Source: Nocardia miyunensis NBRC 108239
GTDB lineage: Bacteria > Actinomycetota > Actinomycetes > Mycobacteriales > Mycobacteriaceae
DNA length: 39,717 bases
Assembly (NCBI RefSeq): GCF_001613065.1
Contig: NZ_BDBQ01000118.1
Span: 1 to 39,717 of the forward strand
Direction of reading: 5' to 3'
Shown here in pieces: positions 39,647 through 39,717 of this stretch. A program made the translations under genes and the position numbers. Within the stretch, counting starts at the first letter, position 1. The number at the start of each line of letters is the position of its first letter. The notes under the pieces were generated by a model, which was given only the letters and a program-made list of their open reading frames with translations, was not told where the DNA came from and searched no databases.

Positions 39647-39717
39647 CAGTGAGCGACAGCGGCGCGGCCCGCTAGGATCCCGCCGACGCGGCGCAGATTC
39701 GTCGCCTCGAACAAGGA

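Noticed and set aside
1..39717. tRNA, rRNA, CRISPR arrays or phage genes
   Set aside because: No cloverleaf-like conserved sequence, repeat-spacer pattern or phage structural gene was seen.
39647..39717. Start of another gene at the right edge
   Set aside because: Only 71 bases remain; the frames are too short to recognise.

Overview
The window looks like a chromosomal accessory region of a high-GC actinomycete, most likely Nocardia. It has high GC with GC-rich third codon positions, GTG and TTG starts, and a secreted protein at 14114-14812 of a type I remember as typical of Nocardia. This rests on recognition of families, not on any search.

Layout. 1-3400 is a decayed edge: an IS481-type transposase cut by the window start, a molybdopterin-oxidoreductase scrap, an aldo/keto reductase with a textbook MerR-type promoter but no MerR gene, and a frameshifted WYL regulator. 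3400-7957 (minus strand) holds a large LuxR/ATPase regulator, a RibB-like protein that has lost its catalytic residues, and a RutA-like flavin monooxygenase. 8320-12948 (plus) holds an HpcH/HpaI-type aldolase and then an amidohydrolase-cupin-SDR-NTF2 operon. 12949-16080 contains a diverged duplication around the secreted protein; one copy is degenerate and the other still drives a flavin reductase (minus) and an SDR plus a complete Liv-type ABC importer (plus, to 21595). 21926-22662 is a wrecked acyl-CoA dehydrogenase pair. 22702-30029 holds a Baeyer-Villiger monooxygenase, 3-hydroxyacyl-CoA dehydrogenase, three crotonases, a PcaF/PaaJ-like thiolase and a TetR regulator. 30346-33560 is a ThDP enzyme with a CoA ligase. 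33617-39646 holds an MFS exporter, a second amidohydrolase, two more crotonases, a DoxX protein and an isochorismatase-like hydrolase.

How it works together. Nearly every catabolic transcription unit carries the same 16-bp inverted repeat, TCAAC-N6-GTTGA: ten perfect copies and three imperfect ones. At most of them the right arm is fused to a -35 box (GTTGACA or close), with a TANNNT -10 box 16-18 bp away. The obvious owner is the TetR protein at 29364-30029, which is flanked by two copies. I read the region as one TetR-controlled catabolon: uptake (Liv ABC), ring or ketone oxygenation (flavin monooxygenase with reductase, Baeyer-Villiger enzyme), C-C cleavage (aldolase, amidohydrolases, ThDP enzyme), CoA activation and beta-oxidation of an acyl- or dicarboxylyl-CoA. 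The substrate cannot be told from sequence.

A second layer is less expected. Several of these promoters place a start codon 5-7 bases after the -10 box, so the mRNAs should be leaderless. In several units the first thing translated is a short ORF of 13-47 codons, and in four of them its stop codon overlaps the start of the first enzyme (TCATGA, TCGTGA or TGATG). This operator, promoter and leader-ORF architecture is the most interesting feature of the window.
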